Below are positions 17,234 through 25,803 of a stretch of 64,000 nt of DNA, in pieces. Within the stretch, counting starts at the first letter, position 1. Every line of letters begins with the position of its first letter. The notes under the pieces are model-generated. The model was given only the letters and a program-made list of their open reading frames with translations. It did no database searches and was not told the origin of the DNA. Source of the stretch: Pasteurella testudinis DSM 23072 (GTDB lineage: Bacteria; Pseudomonadota; Gammaproteobacteria; Enterobacterales; Pasteurellaceae); NCBI RefSeq assembly GCF_900176075.1, contig NZ_FWWV01000013.1:144279-208278 (forward strand), read 5' to 3'. A program made the position numbers and the translations under genes.

Positions 17234-18472
17234 ATGTCAAAACGTCGCGTCGTTGTAACAGGCTTAGGAATGTTATCACCGCTTGGTAATGATGTTAATT
17301 CAACCTGGCAAAACTTGTTGGCAGGCAAGAGCGGAATCAATCTGATCGAAAATTTCGATACATCAAACCACACCACCAAATTTGCCGGTCAAGTCAAAAA
17401 CTTCAACAGCGAAGAATATATCTCGCGCAAAGATGCCAAAAAAATGGATTTATTTATCCAGTACGGTATCGCCGCCGGTATGCAAGCCATTCAAGATTCC
17501 GGCTTGGAAATCACCGAACAGAATTCCCAACGTATCGGAGTCGCTATCGGTTCCGGTATCGGCGGATTGGGCTTAATCGAAGAAAACCACTCGGCGTTGG
17601 TCGCCGGTGGACCGCGAAAAGTCAGTCCGTTCTTTGTGCCGTCCACCATTGTCAACATGATTGCCGGACATTTGTCGATTAACTATCAATTACACGGCCC
17701 GAATATCACCATCGCCACCGCCTGTACCACCGGCGTGCACAATATCGGCCATGCCGCAAGGATAATCGCATACGGCGATGCCGATGTGATGATCGCCGGC
17801 GGCGCGGAAAAAGCCAGCACCTCATTGGGAATTGCCGGCTTTGGTGCGGCGCGCGCGCTTTCCACCCGTAACGACAATCCGCAAGCGGCAAGCCGCCCTT
17901 GGGATATTGATCGCGACGGTTTCGTACTGGGCGACGGCGCCGGCATTATGGTGCTGGAAGAATATGAACATGCCAAAGCCCGTGGGGCGAAAATCTATGC
18001 GGAGCTGGTCGGTTTCGGCATGAGCGGCGACGGCTATCACATGACTTCCCCGCCGGAAGACGGTGCAGGTGCTGCCTTGGCGATGAGCAATGCGGTGCGC
18101 GACGCACAAATCGAACCGCAGCAAGTGGGCTATGTCAACGCACACGGCACATCGACTCCGGCCGGCGATATTGCTGAAGCCACGGCAATCAGCACCGTAT
18201 TTGCCGCCAATAAAGAGCGCATTTTGGTCAGCTCAACCAAATCCATGACCGGACATTTACTCGGTGCAGCCGGTGCGGTCGAAGCGATTTTCACCGTGTT
18301 GGCATTGAGAGATCAAATCGTGCCGCCGACCATTAATGTGGACAATCAAGATCCGAAAGTCACCTTGGATTTAGTGCCGAATGTGGCGCGTAAAGCGGAA
18401 TTGGAATATGCGTTATGCAACTCTTTCGGCTTCGGCGGCACCAACGGCTCGTTGATTTTTAAAAAAATCTAA
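17234..18472 (+). CDS. fabF: 3-oxoacyl-ACP synthase II (FabF)
   Basis: FabF elongates acyl-ACP with malonyl-ACP and tunes membrane fluidity. The 412 residues carry the catalytic Cys in [11 protein letters not shown], His in [12 protein letters not shown] and His in [13 protein letters not shown]. The end [16 protein letters not shown] is typical. It starts after a GGAGC binding site and closes the fatty-acid cluster, with a terminator behind it. Confidence 0.97.
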   Translation: MSKRRVVVTGLGMLSPLGNDVNSTWQNLLAGKSGINLIENFDTSNHTTKFAGQVKNFNSEEYISRKDAKKMDLFIQYGIAAGMQAIQDSGLEITEQNSQRIGVAIGSGIGGLGLIEENHSALVAGGPRKVSPFFVPSTIVNMIAGHLSINYQLHGPNITIATACTTGVHNIGHAARIIAYGDADVMIAGGAEKASTSLGIAGFGAARALSTRNDNPQAASRPWDIDRDGFVLGDGAGIMVLEEYEHAKARGAKIYAELVGFGMSGDGYHMTSPPEDGAGAALAMSNAVRDAQIEPQQVGYVNAHGTSTPAGDIAEATAISTVFAANKERILVSSTKSMTGHLLGAAGAVEAIFTVLALRDQIVPPTINVDNQDPKVTLDLVPNVARKAELEYALCNSFGFGGTNGSLIFKKI

Positions 18473-18494
18473 TATTCCGAGTTGAATTGACGAC

Positions 18495-18524
18495 AAAGTG
18501 CGGTTTGCGAACCGCACTTTTGCT
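18495..18524 (+). terminator. Terminator after fabF made of an inverted USS pair
   Basis: AAAGTGCGGT and ACCGCACTTT (18495-18520) with a 6-base loop, followed by TGCTTTCTTT. Inverted USS pairs that act as terminators are well known in Pasteurellaceae. Confidence 0.7.
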
Positions 18525-18592
18525 TTCTTTCCGTTAGTTTTTTGCGATTTTCCGCTTTCCCGTAAACCGTCTAAAAATAATCCAAATAGTTC

Positions 18593-18621
18593 TTGTACCG
18601 CACTTCGAATCTCGCTATAAT
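18593..18621 (+). promoter_or_regulatory. Strong sigma70 promoter of the rpsF operon
   Basis: TTGTAC (18593-18598), a 17-base spacer and a perfect TATAAT (18616-18621). Transcription would start near 18628, giving a leader of about 93 nt. A USS core (ACCGCACTT, 18597-18605) covers the end of the -35 and the start of the spacer. Confidence 0.8.
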
Positions 18622-18664
18622 TTTGCGCCTTACAGTCACATTCCATTTTCGTTCCTTGCTTCCG

Positions 18665-18716
18665 CAGATTGGTGACTGGTCTACCGTCGGAGGCTGATTA
18701 ACCCGTAAGGAGCAGC
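18665..18716 (+). promoter_or_regulatory. Candidate S6:S18-binding leader element
   Basis: The rpsF leader contains GGTGACTGGTCTACCGTCGGAGG followed by TTAACCCGTAAGGAG (given in two parts). The CCG next to a short helix resembles the known autoregulatory leader to which the S6:S18 complex binds in many bacteria. Folding was not computed, so boundaries are rough. Confidence 0.45.
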
Positions 18717-18720
18717 AGTA

Positions 18721-19098
18721 ATGCGTCACTACGAAATCGTTTTTATGGTTCATCCGGACCAAAGCGAACAAGTACCAGGCATGATCGAGCGCTATACCGG
18801 TTCTGTTAAAGAAGCCGGTGGCCAAGTTCATCGCCTAGAAGATTGGGGTCGTCGCCAATTGGCTTACCCAATCAACAAACTACATAAAGCACACTATGTG
18901 TTGATGAATGTAGAAGCACCGCAAGAAGTAATCGACGAGCTAGAAACTACTTTCCGTTACAACGACGCTGTTCTGCGTAACGCAATCATGCGTACTAAGC
19001 ACGCCGTAACAGAAGCGTCCCCAATGGTTAAAGCGAAAGACGAACGTCGCGCTTCAGCTGAAGTTGAAAACAACGATTATGAGGATGCTGAAGAGTAA
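18721..19098 (+). CDS. rpsF: 30S ribosomal protein S6
   Basis: S6 forms a heterodimer with S18 in the small subunit platform. The 125 residues start [20 protein letters not shown], with [20 protein letters not shown] in the middle and an acidic tail NNDYEDAEE, the site of glutamylation in E. coli. An AAGGAG binding site precedes it. Its last 14 bases overlap the start of priB, giving translational coupling. Confidence 0.97.
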   Translation: MRHYEIVFMVHPDQSEQVPGMIERYTGSVKEAGGQVHRLEDWGRRQLAYPINKLHKAHYVLMNVEAPQEVIDELETTFRYNDAVLRNAIMRTKHAVTEASPMVKAKDERRASAEVENNDYEDAEE

Positions 19099-19411
19099 TT
19101 TAACGATTGAGAATCGCCTCTCGATAACCGGAAACGTAGTTTCCCTTCCTCGACGCGATCAAAGCCCAAGCGGAATTGAGCATTGTCGGTTTATGTTGGA
19201 ACACCGTTCTCAACAAACCGAAGCCGGATTAAACCGGCAAGCCCGGTGCAAAATTGCAGTATCGCTCAGTGGCCAACAATTAATTAAACAATCTCAAAGC
19301 ATTACGGTCGGCAGTAAACTTTTAATCGTCGGTTTTATCACCGCACATAAAAGCAATAACGGACTCAGTCAGTTAGTATTACACGCCGAGCAAATCGAAT
19401 TTATAGATTAG
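19085..19411 (+). CDS. priB: Primosomal replication protein N (PriB)
   Basis: PriB is a single-stranded-DNA-binding OB-fold protein that helps PriA restart stalled forks. The 108 residues start [20 protein letters not shown], then [18 protein letters not shown] and a C-terminal [15 protein letters not shown]; the MLKSNL start is also used in H. influenzae. A longer frame opens at 19064 but runs far into rpsF. Like E. coli, the gene sits between rpsF and rpsR. It overlaps rpsF by 14 bases. Confidence 0.93.
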   Translation: MLKSNLTIENRLSITGNVVSLPRRDQSPSGIEHCRFMLEHRSQQTEAGLNRQARCKIAVSLSGQQLIKQSQSITVGSKLLIVGFITAHKSNNGLSQLVLHAEQIEFID

Positions 19412-19651
<240 letters not shown>

Positions 19652-19669
19652 TTAAGAGAGGATACGGTA

Positions 19670-20119
19670 ATGCAAATTATTCTTTTAGATAAAATTGTTC
19701 ACTTGGGTAACGTTGGTGACCAAGTAAACGTTAAAGCCGGTTTCGCGCGTAACTTCTTAATCCCGCAAGGGAAAGCGGTTATGGCAACCAAAGCGAACAT
19801 CGAACACTTCGAAGCGCGCCGCGCCGAATTGGAAGCCAAAGTGGCTGAAGTATTGGCCGCCGCACAAGCTCGCGCCGCCCAACTGGAAGCGTTAGCGTCA
19901 GTGACCATCAGCTCTAAAGCCGGTGACGAAGGTCGCTTGTTCGGTTCTATCACCACTCGCGACGTAGCAGAAGCTGTTACTGCGGCTGGCGTTCAAATCG
20001 AGAAAAGCGAAGTGCGTTTGTCCGAAGGTCCATTGCGTACCACCGGCGAACACGAAGTTCGTTTCCAATTACACGGTGAAGTGTTTGCTTCATTGAATGT
20101 GGTTGTTGTTGCCGAATAA
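19670..20119 (+). CDS. rplI: 50S ribosomal protein L9
   Basis: L9, 149 residues, a two-domain protein reaching from the L1 stalk. The N-terminal domain is [20 protein letters not shown] followed by [17 protein letters not shown]; a long connecting helix rich in Ala and Glu runs to about residue 75; and the C-terminal domain has [18 protein letters not shown]. It is the last gene of the operon. Confidence 0.98.
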   Translation: MQIILLDKIVHLGNVGDQVNVKAGFARNFLIPQGKAVMATKANIEHFEARRAELEAKVAEVLAAAQARAAQLEALASVTISSKAGDEGRLFGSITTRDVAEAVTAAGVQIEKSEVRLSEGPLRTTGEHEVRFQLHGEVFASLNVVVVAE

Positions 20120-20143
20120 TTGATTTTATTCTAAGACAAGCCT

Positions 20144-20174
20144 AAAAAAACCCGATCTTGCATCGGGTTTTTTG
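20144..20174 (+). terminator. Terminator of the rpsF-rplI operon
   Basis: AAAAACCCGAT, a 5-base loop and ATCGGGTTTTTT (stem 20149-20169) form a standard intrinsic terminator 25 bases after the rplI stop. Confidence 0.85.
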
Positions 20175-20193
20175 TTGCTTACGGTTTGTCCGA

Positions 20194-20222
20194 ACCGCAC
20201 TTTACACAATCAAAAGTGCGGT
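20194..20222 (-). terminator. Inverted USS pair at the end of the PACE transporter gene
   Basis: ACCGCACTTT (20194-20203) and AAAGTGCGGT (20213-20222) form a 10-base-pair hairpin 10 bases after the minus-strand stop codon. It has no long T-run, so termination strength is unclear. Confidence 0.5.
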
Positions 20223-20231
20223 ATGGCTCGC

Positions 20232-20663
20232 TTAAACTGCCGTCGCGACTACGCGTTTTCTCACTAACAACGCACGGATATTGTCATAGCTCCAGTTATA
20301 AATAATGGTATAGATCAGAATAAAAATCGTCAGCCCCAAATCCATAATAAAGGCTTGATAGAAACTGATTTGCAGCAAATACGCCACCACCGGAATAGTA
20401 CACAGCAGTAAACCGCCTTCAAATAACGTGGCGTGCAGCAACCGCACTTTTGCGCTGCGTAATACTTTTTCGCCGGTAAAAACACGATCAAAGCCCCAGT
20501 TAAAGATAAAATTCCACACCATTGCCATCAAAGAAATCACAATAATCGTGCTCGATAGTGCGCCGACCTGATGTTGGGTAAACAGCAACAGCAGCCCGAC
20601 CGAAAACAACACCGCAAACACTTCAAATAAGACGGCATGAAAAAGGCGTTCGATAAAAGACAT
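20232..20663 (-). CDS. PACE-family (AceI-like) multidrug efflux protein
   Basis: PACE proteins are small inner-membrane exporters; the type member AceI exports chlorhexidine, and others export biocides, dyes or short diamines. The 143 residues contain four membrane segments in two tandem BTP repeats. Repeat 1 has RLFHAVLFEVFAVLFSVG and WNFIFNWGFDRVF; repeat 2 has RLLHATLFEGGLLLCTIP and YNWSYDNIR. The glutamate in the first helix (FEV), essential in AceI, is present. It is divergent from a LysR regulator, the usual arrangement for AceI/AceR. The true substrate is unknown. Confidence 0.88.
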   Translation of the reverse strand: MSFIERLFHAVLFEVFAVLFSVGLLLLFTQHQVGALSSTIIVISLMAMVWNFIFNWGFDRVFTGEKVLRSAKVRLLHATLFEGGLLLCTIPVVAYLLQISFYQAFIMDLGLTIFILIYTIIYNWSYDNIRALLVRKRVVATAV

Positions 20664-20739
20664 TTTAATTCCTCTGCATCAATAAAAGTAAAGTTGCCGC
20701 CAATTATGCCGATAATTTGCGACTAAACAAGTTAGCTTC

Positions 20740-20756
20740 TATCACTAAATGTGATA
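20740..20756. promoter_or_regulatory. Candidate LysR operator between the PACE gene and its regulator
   Basis: TATCAC-taaat-GTGATA is a perfect 6+6 inverted repeat in the 124-base divergent gap, 31 bases before the LysR start and about 77 bases before the PACE start. It has the T-N11-A form of LysR boxes. It is inferred only from position and symmetry. Confidence 0.5.
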
Positions 20757-20787
20757 AGTTAACCCAAATACAGAGGAAATTTGCATT

Positions 20788-21666
20788 ATGTACAGCTTAG
20801 AACAACTCAAAATTTTTGTCACCGTCTGTGAACAAGGCTCGTTTTCTGCCGCAGCCCGTCAGCTAAAACGCGCTCAATCCGGTGTCAGCCAAGCGATTGC
20901 CAATTTAGAAATTGAGATTAACCAAACCTTGTTTGACCGCGACAAGAACCGACTCAGCCTTACCGAAACCGGACAAACCCTGTTGCCGGTAGCACATGGC
21001 ATTTTGCAGCAAACCCGCTATTTTGAACAAAAAATTGATGCCTTAGCGCGACAAGAAGAGCACCAACTCACACTTGCGGTTGAGGAAAGTTTGCTGAATG
21101 ACGATCTGTTGGCGGCAATGGCCACTTTAGCTGCACAATTTCCTATCACGGATATTGATATCATTTCCGCCTCGACCTTTGACATCGAACCGATGGTGAA
21201 AAGCGGGCAAGCGCAACTGGGCATTGTGTATAAAAATGAATCTTTCCCCGAGGAAATGGATTTTATTCTGCTCGGACATAACCGTTTTATCACCGTCGCC
21301 TCGCCACAACACCCGTTAAGCCGATTGAGTTCAATCAGCCTGTCAGAGCTGCAACAACACCGCCAACTGGTGCTACGCAGCATCGGCAAAAAAGCGCTTT
21401 GGTTCAGTCAAGGGATCACCGGTATGCGTTGGTATGCCAACTCACACCATGTTCTAGCCCAACTCGCCTGTGAAAATATCGGCTGGACGGATTTACCGGA
21501 AAAGCTGGCGGAAAAATACCTACGCAGCGGTAGCTTAACAAGCCTAAAACTGGAGATTGAACCCGACGGTAATTTAATTCCCATTGCCGCCCTGCTCTCG
21601 CGCCGTCATCAATCCGGACCAGTATTTGACAGCCTGCTCAATTTGCTGAAACAATATTGGAAATAA
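20788..21666 (+). CDS. LysR-family transcriptional regulator
   Basis: A DNA-binding regulator of 292 residues. The N-terminal winged helix-turn-helix has SLEQLKIFVTVCEQGSFSAA, RQLKRAQSGVSQAIANLE and LFDRDKNRLSLTETGQ, followed by a periplasmic-binding-like effector domain from about residue 90. It starts after GAGGAAATTTGC. It is divergent from the PACE exporter, so it probably controls it and itself (compare AceR). The Old Yellow Enzyme gene 112 bases downstream in the same direction may be a second target. Confidence 0.93.
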   Translation: MYSLEQLKIFVTVCEQGSFSAAARQLKRAQSGVSQAIANLEIEINQTLFDRDKNRLSLTETGQTLLPVAHGILQQTRYFEQKIDALARQEEHQLTLAVEESLLNDDLLAAMATLAAQFPITDIDIISASTFDIEPMVKSGQAQLGIVYKNESFPEEMDFILLGHNRFITVASPQHPLSRLSSISLSELQQHRQLVLRSIGKKALWFSQGITGMRWYANSHHVLAQLACENIGWTDLPEKLAEKYLRSGSLTSLKLEIEPDGNLIPIAALLSRRHQSGPVFDSLLNLLKQYWK

Positions 21667-21777
21667 CCGCTTATGACCGCACTTTGCGTTTATTTGTCCG
21701 TTCGGTTTGAAATACCGCCATCAATCCCCATTTAGATTACATTGATACCGTATCACAACAAAAAGCAAGGACAAATC

Positions 21778-22920
21778 ATGAACCCGAAATATAATCCGCT
21801 CTTTCAACCCTACACGCTTAACAACGGCGTGGAAATCAAAAACCGTTTAACCGTTGCACCGATGACCCACTACGCTTCCAATCCTGACGGCAGCACCAGC
21901 GCCGAAGAATTGGCATTTCTGCAAGGACGCGCGCAAAACTTCGGTCTGTTTATCACTGCCGCCACCTTGGTTTCGCCGGAAGGGAAAGCCTTTGTCGGCC
22001 AGCCGTATGCAATTAGCGAACGGAATTTGCCGAGCCTGAAATGCGTTGCCCAGACCATTCAGGCACAAGGCGCAAAAGCGATTTTACAAATTCATCACGG
22101 CGGCCAATTGGCAGTGCACAATCTGCTTGGCGGCGCCGATGTGGTCGCCCCTTGCGCCAATCCGCAACGCCACGCCCGTGCCTTGAACGAAGAGGAAATT
22201 CCAGCACTGATTCAGGCGTTTGCCAACGCTGCCGATCTCGCCATTCAAGCCGGTTTTGACGGCGTGGAAATTCACGGTGCGAATAACTATTTAATCCAAC
22301 AATTTTTCTCGGCGGCAACCAACCGCCGCCAAGATCAATGGGGCGGTTCGTTAGAAAACCGTTTACGCTTCCCGTTAGCGGTGGTCGATGCGGTGAATGC
22401 GGTCAAAGTGCGGTCTGGACGAGACGATTTCATCATCGGCTACCGCTTCTCACCGGAAGAACCGGGCGAAAACGGCTTAACCATGCAGGATACCTTTGCC
22501 TTAATCGACGCTTTAGTGCAAAAACCGCTGCAATATCTGCACGTTTCCCTGTGGGATTTCTACAAAAATGTCCGCCGTGGCGCCGATACCGCACTTACCC
22601 GCATGCAATTGCTCCATCAACGGATTGGCGGCAAACTTCCGTTAATCGGCGTTGGCCGCCTGTTTACAGCGGATCAAATCCTCGCCGCTTACCAAACCGG
22701 TTGGGCGGAGTTTATCGCCGTCGGCAAAGCGGTGATGATGAACCCGGATTTAGCAACCCTGATCGCCGACGGACATGAAGCGGAAATCGTGAGCGAAATC
22801 GATCCGAACAGAGCCGATCGCTACCGCATTCCGAGCAATTTATGGGCGCAAAATATGCAGCATTTAGCCTATTTGCCGCCGGTGAAAGGCAATAGTGAGT
22901 GGCAGGCGGTGGATATTTAA
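21778..22920 (+). CDS. NADH:flavin oxidoreductase, Old Yellow Enzyme family
   Basis: An FMN enzyme that reduces activated C=C bonds (enones, quinones, nitro compounds). The 380 residues start MNPKYNPLFQPYTLNNGVEI after AAGGACAAATC; the frame continues 12 codons upstream without a good start signal. Family marks are NRLTVAPMTHYAS, ILQIHHGGQLA, GFDGVEIHGANNYLIQQFFS, NRRQDQWGGSLENRLRFPL and the FMN phosphate loop GVGRLFTADQIL. It is short, without the 4Fe-4S domain of 2,4-dienoyl-CoA reductase. Placed after a LysR gene and beside an efflux gene, it may be part of a response to toxic electrophiles. The natural substrate is unknown. Confidence 0.9.
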   Translation: MNPKYNPLFQPYTLNNGVEIKNRLTVAPMTHYASNPDGSTSAEELAFLQGRAQNFGLFITAATLVSPEGKAFVGQPYAISERNLPSLKCVAQTIQAQGAKAILQIHHGGQLAVHNLLGGADVVAPCANPQRHARALNEEEIPALIQAFANAADLAIQAGFDGVEIHGANNYLIQQFFSAATNRRQDQWGGSLENRLRFPLAVVDAVNAVKVRSGRDDFIIGYRFSPEEPGENGLTMQDTFALIDALVQKPLQYLHVSLWDFYKNVRRGADTALTRMQLLHQRIGGKLPLIGVGRLFTADQILAAYQTGWAEFIAVGKAVMMNPDLATLIADGHEAEIVSEIDPNRADRYRIPSNLWAQNMQHLAYLPPVKGNSEWQAVDI

Positions 22921-22952
22921 TCGGTTATCACCACACTGACAGGAGAAATATT

Positions 22953-23600
22953 ATGCAGCAGAAAACCGCATTAGTGGTCGGCGCCAGCGGCGTTGTCGGC
23001 AGAGAGTTGGTCAAAGGGCTTTGCGCTCACCCTGATTACGCCAAGGTCATTATCTGGTTACGCCGTCCTTTGGCGTTTGAACACCCAAAATTGCAGCAGC
23101 AAATTATTGATTTTGAGCATATCGCCGAACAACCACACATTGCCGTTGATGAGGTTTTCTGCGCGCTCGGTACCACCATTAAACAGGCAGGCAATCGGGC
23201 ACAGTTCTTGAAAGTCGATGTTGAATACCCGACAGCGGTGGCGGCTTGGGCTAAACACGCCGGCGCAACCGCACTTTTCCTTGTTTCCGCTCCCCACGCC
23301 AATCCCGACTCGCGCATTTTCTACCTGCGTGCCAAAGGACAAGCGGAACAGCAAATTCGAGCCTTGGACTACCCCAAACTGGCGATTTTTCACCCGCCGT
23401 TGATTATCGGCGAACGCCGCGACAAGCGGCCGGCAGAAAAAACCATGGCGGCACTCTTTAAATATCTGCCGAAAAACTGGTTTAAAGCATACCAACCGAT
23501 GAGCGGCGCGGAAATCGCCGCAGCCATCATTGCCGCAGCAGAAAAACAACCGCTCGGCGTGCATATCTATCGCCTGCAAGCGGCGGGGGCAGAAAAATAG
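22953..23600 (+). CDS. NAD(P)-binding Rossmann protein
   Basis: The 215-residue protein begins MQQKTALVVGASGVVGRELV, a GxxGxxG nucleotide site, and contains EVFCALGTTIKQAGNRAQFL and KVDVEYPTAVAAWAKHAGA, as in the atypical short-chain dehydrogenases related to HTATIP2 and yeast Fmp52. The reaction is not known. A Tyr-x-x-x-Lys pair is present (YLRAKGQAE). The start at 22953 has AGGAG upstream; the 18 codons before it run into the Old Yellow Enzyme gene. The 32-base gap suggests an operon with that gene. Confidence 0.8.
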   Translation: MQQKTALVVGASGVVGRELVKGLCAHPDYAKVIIWLRRPLAFEHPKLQQQIIDFEHIAEQPHIAVDEVFCALGTTIKQAGNRAQFLKVDVEYPTAVAAWAKHAGATALFLVSAPHANPDSRIFYLRAKGQAEQQIRALDYPKLAIFHPPLIIGERRDKRPAEKTMAALFKYLPKNWFKAYQPMSGAEIAAAIIAAAEKQPLGVHIYRLQAAGAEK

Positions 23601-23640
23601 ACTCGCGGTCGGGCGGTTGCTCGTTTATCTGCCGTCAAAA

Positions 23641-24453
23641 TCACGCTTGCAACATATACTGCAACCCAAACATATACAATGCAATGGCGAGCAACAATCC
23701 GGCCAACAGTTTATTTGCCCAAACCGGCTTTAACAAACCGCGTAATTTCATCGAGAAAAAGCTCATGCACAATGCACTCGACACAGCGACCAAGACCAAG
23801 GTCACATTGATATAACCGACTTGCCAAGTATGTGCCATCTGCTGTGCCAGCGGTTTCGACAAATAACCGTACAAACTCCCCAAACCGCCGAAAACCATCA
23901 GCCAGTTGCTGTAAACCGCAATTTGTCTTGCCTGCACGCCTTTTAATTGCCCGATTAACGGCGCCATAATCGAGCCGCCGCCAATCCCGGTTAAGCCCGC
24001 AATTAATCCACCGAAACTGCAAACCATCGCGCCTAAAAAATAATGCCGAGTAGCGGGATTCGAAATATCAAGTGCGGGGTTAAATGGAGTAAACCAAGTT
24101 TTTAACGCCAGCACCGTCAGGGTTAAAATAAAAATCATGGTCATGCTAAAAGCCGAAAGATAAAAACTGATTTCAAACCCCAACTGTACTCCGATAATCA
24201 TGGCTATTGACCAATAAATAACATTTCTAATATTAATTGCAATTCGTTGGCGGCGGAAATAAATTAAATTGATAATCGAGCTGCACATCACAATAGTTAG
24301 TGTGGTTGCCGACACCATTTGAATCGGGAGTTGCGGAAATAATGTGCGCAACACCGGCACCATCAATACACCGCCGCCGATACCGAATAGCGCGGAAACC
24401 AAATTCGCACTCATACCGCAAATAATCAAAATAATTAGGCTCAGGCTTGTCAT
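23641..24453 (-). CDS. TauE/SafE (TSUP) family membrane exporter
   Basis: TSUP proteins export small sulfur-containing or organic anions such as sulfite, sulfoacetate or sulfate. The 270 residues have about eight membrane helices and the repeated family motif: GIGGGVLMVPVLRTLFP in the first half and GIGGGSIMAPLIGQL in the second. The start MTSLSLIILIICGM at 24453 has an AGGAGG site; the longer frame adds 23 unlikely residues. It is divergent from the sulfatase maturase gene, with 137 bases between. In that setting an export role for released sulfate or sulfite is a fair inference, not proven. Confidence 0.85.
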   Translation of the reverse strand: MTSLSLIILIICGMSANLVSALFGIGGGVLMVPVLRTLFPQLPIQMVSATTLTIVMCSSIINLIYFRRQRIAINIRNVIYWSIAMIIGVQLGFEISFYLSAFSMTMIFILTLTVLALKTWFTPFNPALDISNPATRHYFLGAMVCSFGGLIAGLTGIGGGSIMAPLIGQLKGVQARQIAVYSNWLMVFGGLGSLYGYLSKPLAQQMAHTWQVGYINVTLVLVAVSSALCMSFFSMKLRGLLKPVWANKLLAGLLLAIALYMFGLQYMLQA

Positions 24454-24507
24454 ATCGCCTCCTGATAAAATATTGAGGCTATTTTTGCCCAACTTCACAA
24501 ATTTAAT

Positions 24508-24523
24508 TATGATCGCTGTCATA
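24508..24523. promoter_or_regulatory. CRP-like palindrome between the TSUP and maturase genes
   Basis: TATGA-N6-TCATA is a symmetric inverted repeat with the spacing of CRP sites (TGTGA-N6-TCACA) but A/T in place of G/C in the second and fourth positions. It is 54 bases upstream of TSUP and 67 upstream of the maturase. It may bind the local Crp/Fnr-type regulator or CRP weakly. Confidence 0.35.
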
Positions 24524-24590
24524 TCTGCACGGTAATTGTTATAACTATAATCCTAGCATTCATTTCTTATTGCCGATAAAAGGATTTAAT

Positions 24591-25679
24591 ATGCTGACCC
24601 GCCCTTTTCATCTGATGGCAAAATCCGCCTCCTCACTGTGTAATATTCAGTGCGATTACTGTTTTTATTTAGACAAACCGCATCATCGCGCAATGAAAAT
24701 GAATGATGAAATATTGACGAACTATATCAAAAATTATATTCAACAAGCGCCGCAGCAACAGATCACCTTTATTTGGCAGGGTGGCGAGCCGACCCTATCC
24801 GGATTGGATTTTTTCCAGCGTGCGGTCACATTACAACAGCGCTATGCCGGCAATAAAACGATTCATAACAGTTTGCAGACCAACGGCATTTTATTAAATG
24901 ACAATTGGTGCCGTTTTTTTAAACAGTACAATTTTTTAATCGGTATTTCTCTCGACGGTACAGAGTCTATGCATGACGGTTATCGTAAAAACAAAAGCGG
25001 AAAAGGCACTTGGCGACAGGTGATGAATGCGGTTGATTTACTGCAAAAACATGAGGTTGTTTTTAATACGCTCACCGTAATCCACCGTCAAAACGCAAAG
25101 TGCGGTCAAGCGCTCTACCAGTTTTTAAAATCGCTCGGCGTTGATTATATGCAGTTTATTCCTTTAATGGACGCACCGGAACAGCAAGCTGCGGCGCAAG
25201 ATTACGGGCAGCTGCTGATCGATGTGTTCGACACTTGGCGGCGGCAGGATATCGGTGTTATCGCCGTGCAGTTTATCGAGCAGTGCTTAATGGCTTTTTT
25301 AGGCTACCAACCCTCGTTATGTATTTTTCGCCCAACCTGCGGCGACCAGATGATTATTGAACAAAACGGCGATATTTACAGCTGCGATCACTATGTTTAT
25401 CCGCAATACAACCTCGGTAATATTATTGAAACGCCGCTGCGCCAGATAACATCTTGCATAAAACAGCAACAATTCGGCTTGGCAAAACAGCAGCTATCGA
25501 CAAAATGCCGGCAATGTGAATTCCAGTTTGCCTGTCACGGCGGTTGCCCGAAACACCGCACTTTGCCACAGGAAATGGATTATCCGCATAATCAGCTATG
25601 CGAGGCTTATTATATGGCACTGAAACATATGGCACCGCACTTAAGCCGTTTAGCCAATCAAATCAAAAATAACGCATAA
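24591..25679 (+). CDS. Anaerobic sulfatase-maturating enzyme (radical SAM, SPASM)
   Basis: This enzyme converts the active-site Cys (or Ser) of sulfatases to formylglycine with a radical SAM mechanism, without oxygen. The 362 residues have the cluster motif CNIQCDYC at 17-24 (Cys17, 21, 24), the SAM-binding phrases TFIWQGGEPTLSGLDFF and LQTNGILLNDNWCRFF, and the SPASM cysteines near the end (CGDQMIIEQNGDIYSCDHYV, then KCRQCEFQFACHGGCPKHR). It starts after AAAGGATTTAAT; the frame extends 7 codons further. The Cys-type sulfatase two genes downstream is the obvious client. It needs anaerobic conditions to keep its Fe-S clusters. Confidence 0.93.
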   Translation: MLTRPFHLMAKSASSLCNIQCDYCFYLDKPHHRAMKMNDEILTNYIKNYIQQAPQQQITFIWQGGEPTLSGLDFFQRAVTLQQRYAGNKTIHNSLQTNGILLNDNWCRFFKQYNFLIGISLDGTESMHDGYRKNKSGKGTWRQVMNAVDLLQKHEVVFNTLTVIHRQNAKCGQALYQFLKSLGVDYMQFIPLMDAPEQQAAAQDYGQLLIDVFDTWRRQDIGVIAVQFIEQCLMAFLGYQPSLCIFRPTCGDQMIIEQNGDIYSCDHYVYPQYNLGNIIETPLRQITSCIKQQQFGLAKQQLSTKCRQCEFQFACHGGCPKHRTLPQEMDYPHNQLCEAYYMALKHMAPHLSRLANQIKNNA

Positions 25680-25702
25680 CCCGATGTTTAAAATTTTAAA
25701 TT

Positions 25703-25718
25703 TGTGACAGCTCTCACA
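25703..25718. promoter_or_regulatory. Perfect CRP site upstream of the symporter-sulfatase genes
   Basis: TGTGA-cagctc-TCACA matches the CRP core at all ten key positions. It is centred about 93 bases before the symporter start and follows the maturase gene. It implies control by cAMP-CRP, as for use of a secondary carbon source. Confidence 0.75.
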
Positions 25719-25726
25719 TGCCGGTA

Positions 25727-25740
25727 ATGATCATAATCAT
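25727..25740. promoter_or_regulatory. FNR-like palindrome upstream of the symporter gene
   Basis: ATGAT-cata-ATCAT keeps the TGAT-N4-ATCA core of FNR sites; the outer bases are A/T instead of T/A. It lies 9 bases from the CRP site. It could be bound by FNR or by the Crp/Fnr-type regulator encoded downstream. Confidence 0.45.
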
Positions 25741-25803
25741 AATACTGAATTGATAAATTTATTTAGACTGAAGCAACACTCATAAATGGAATAGGAGATC
25801 GTT

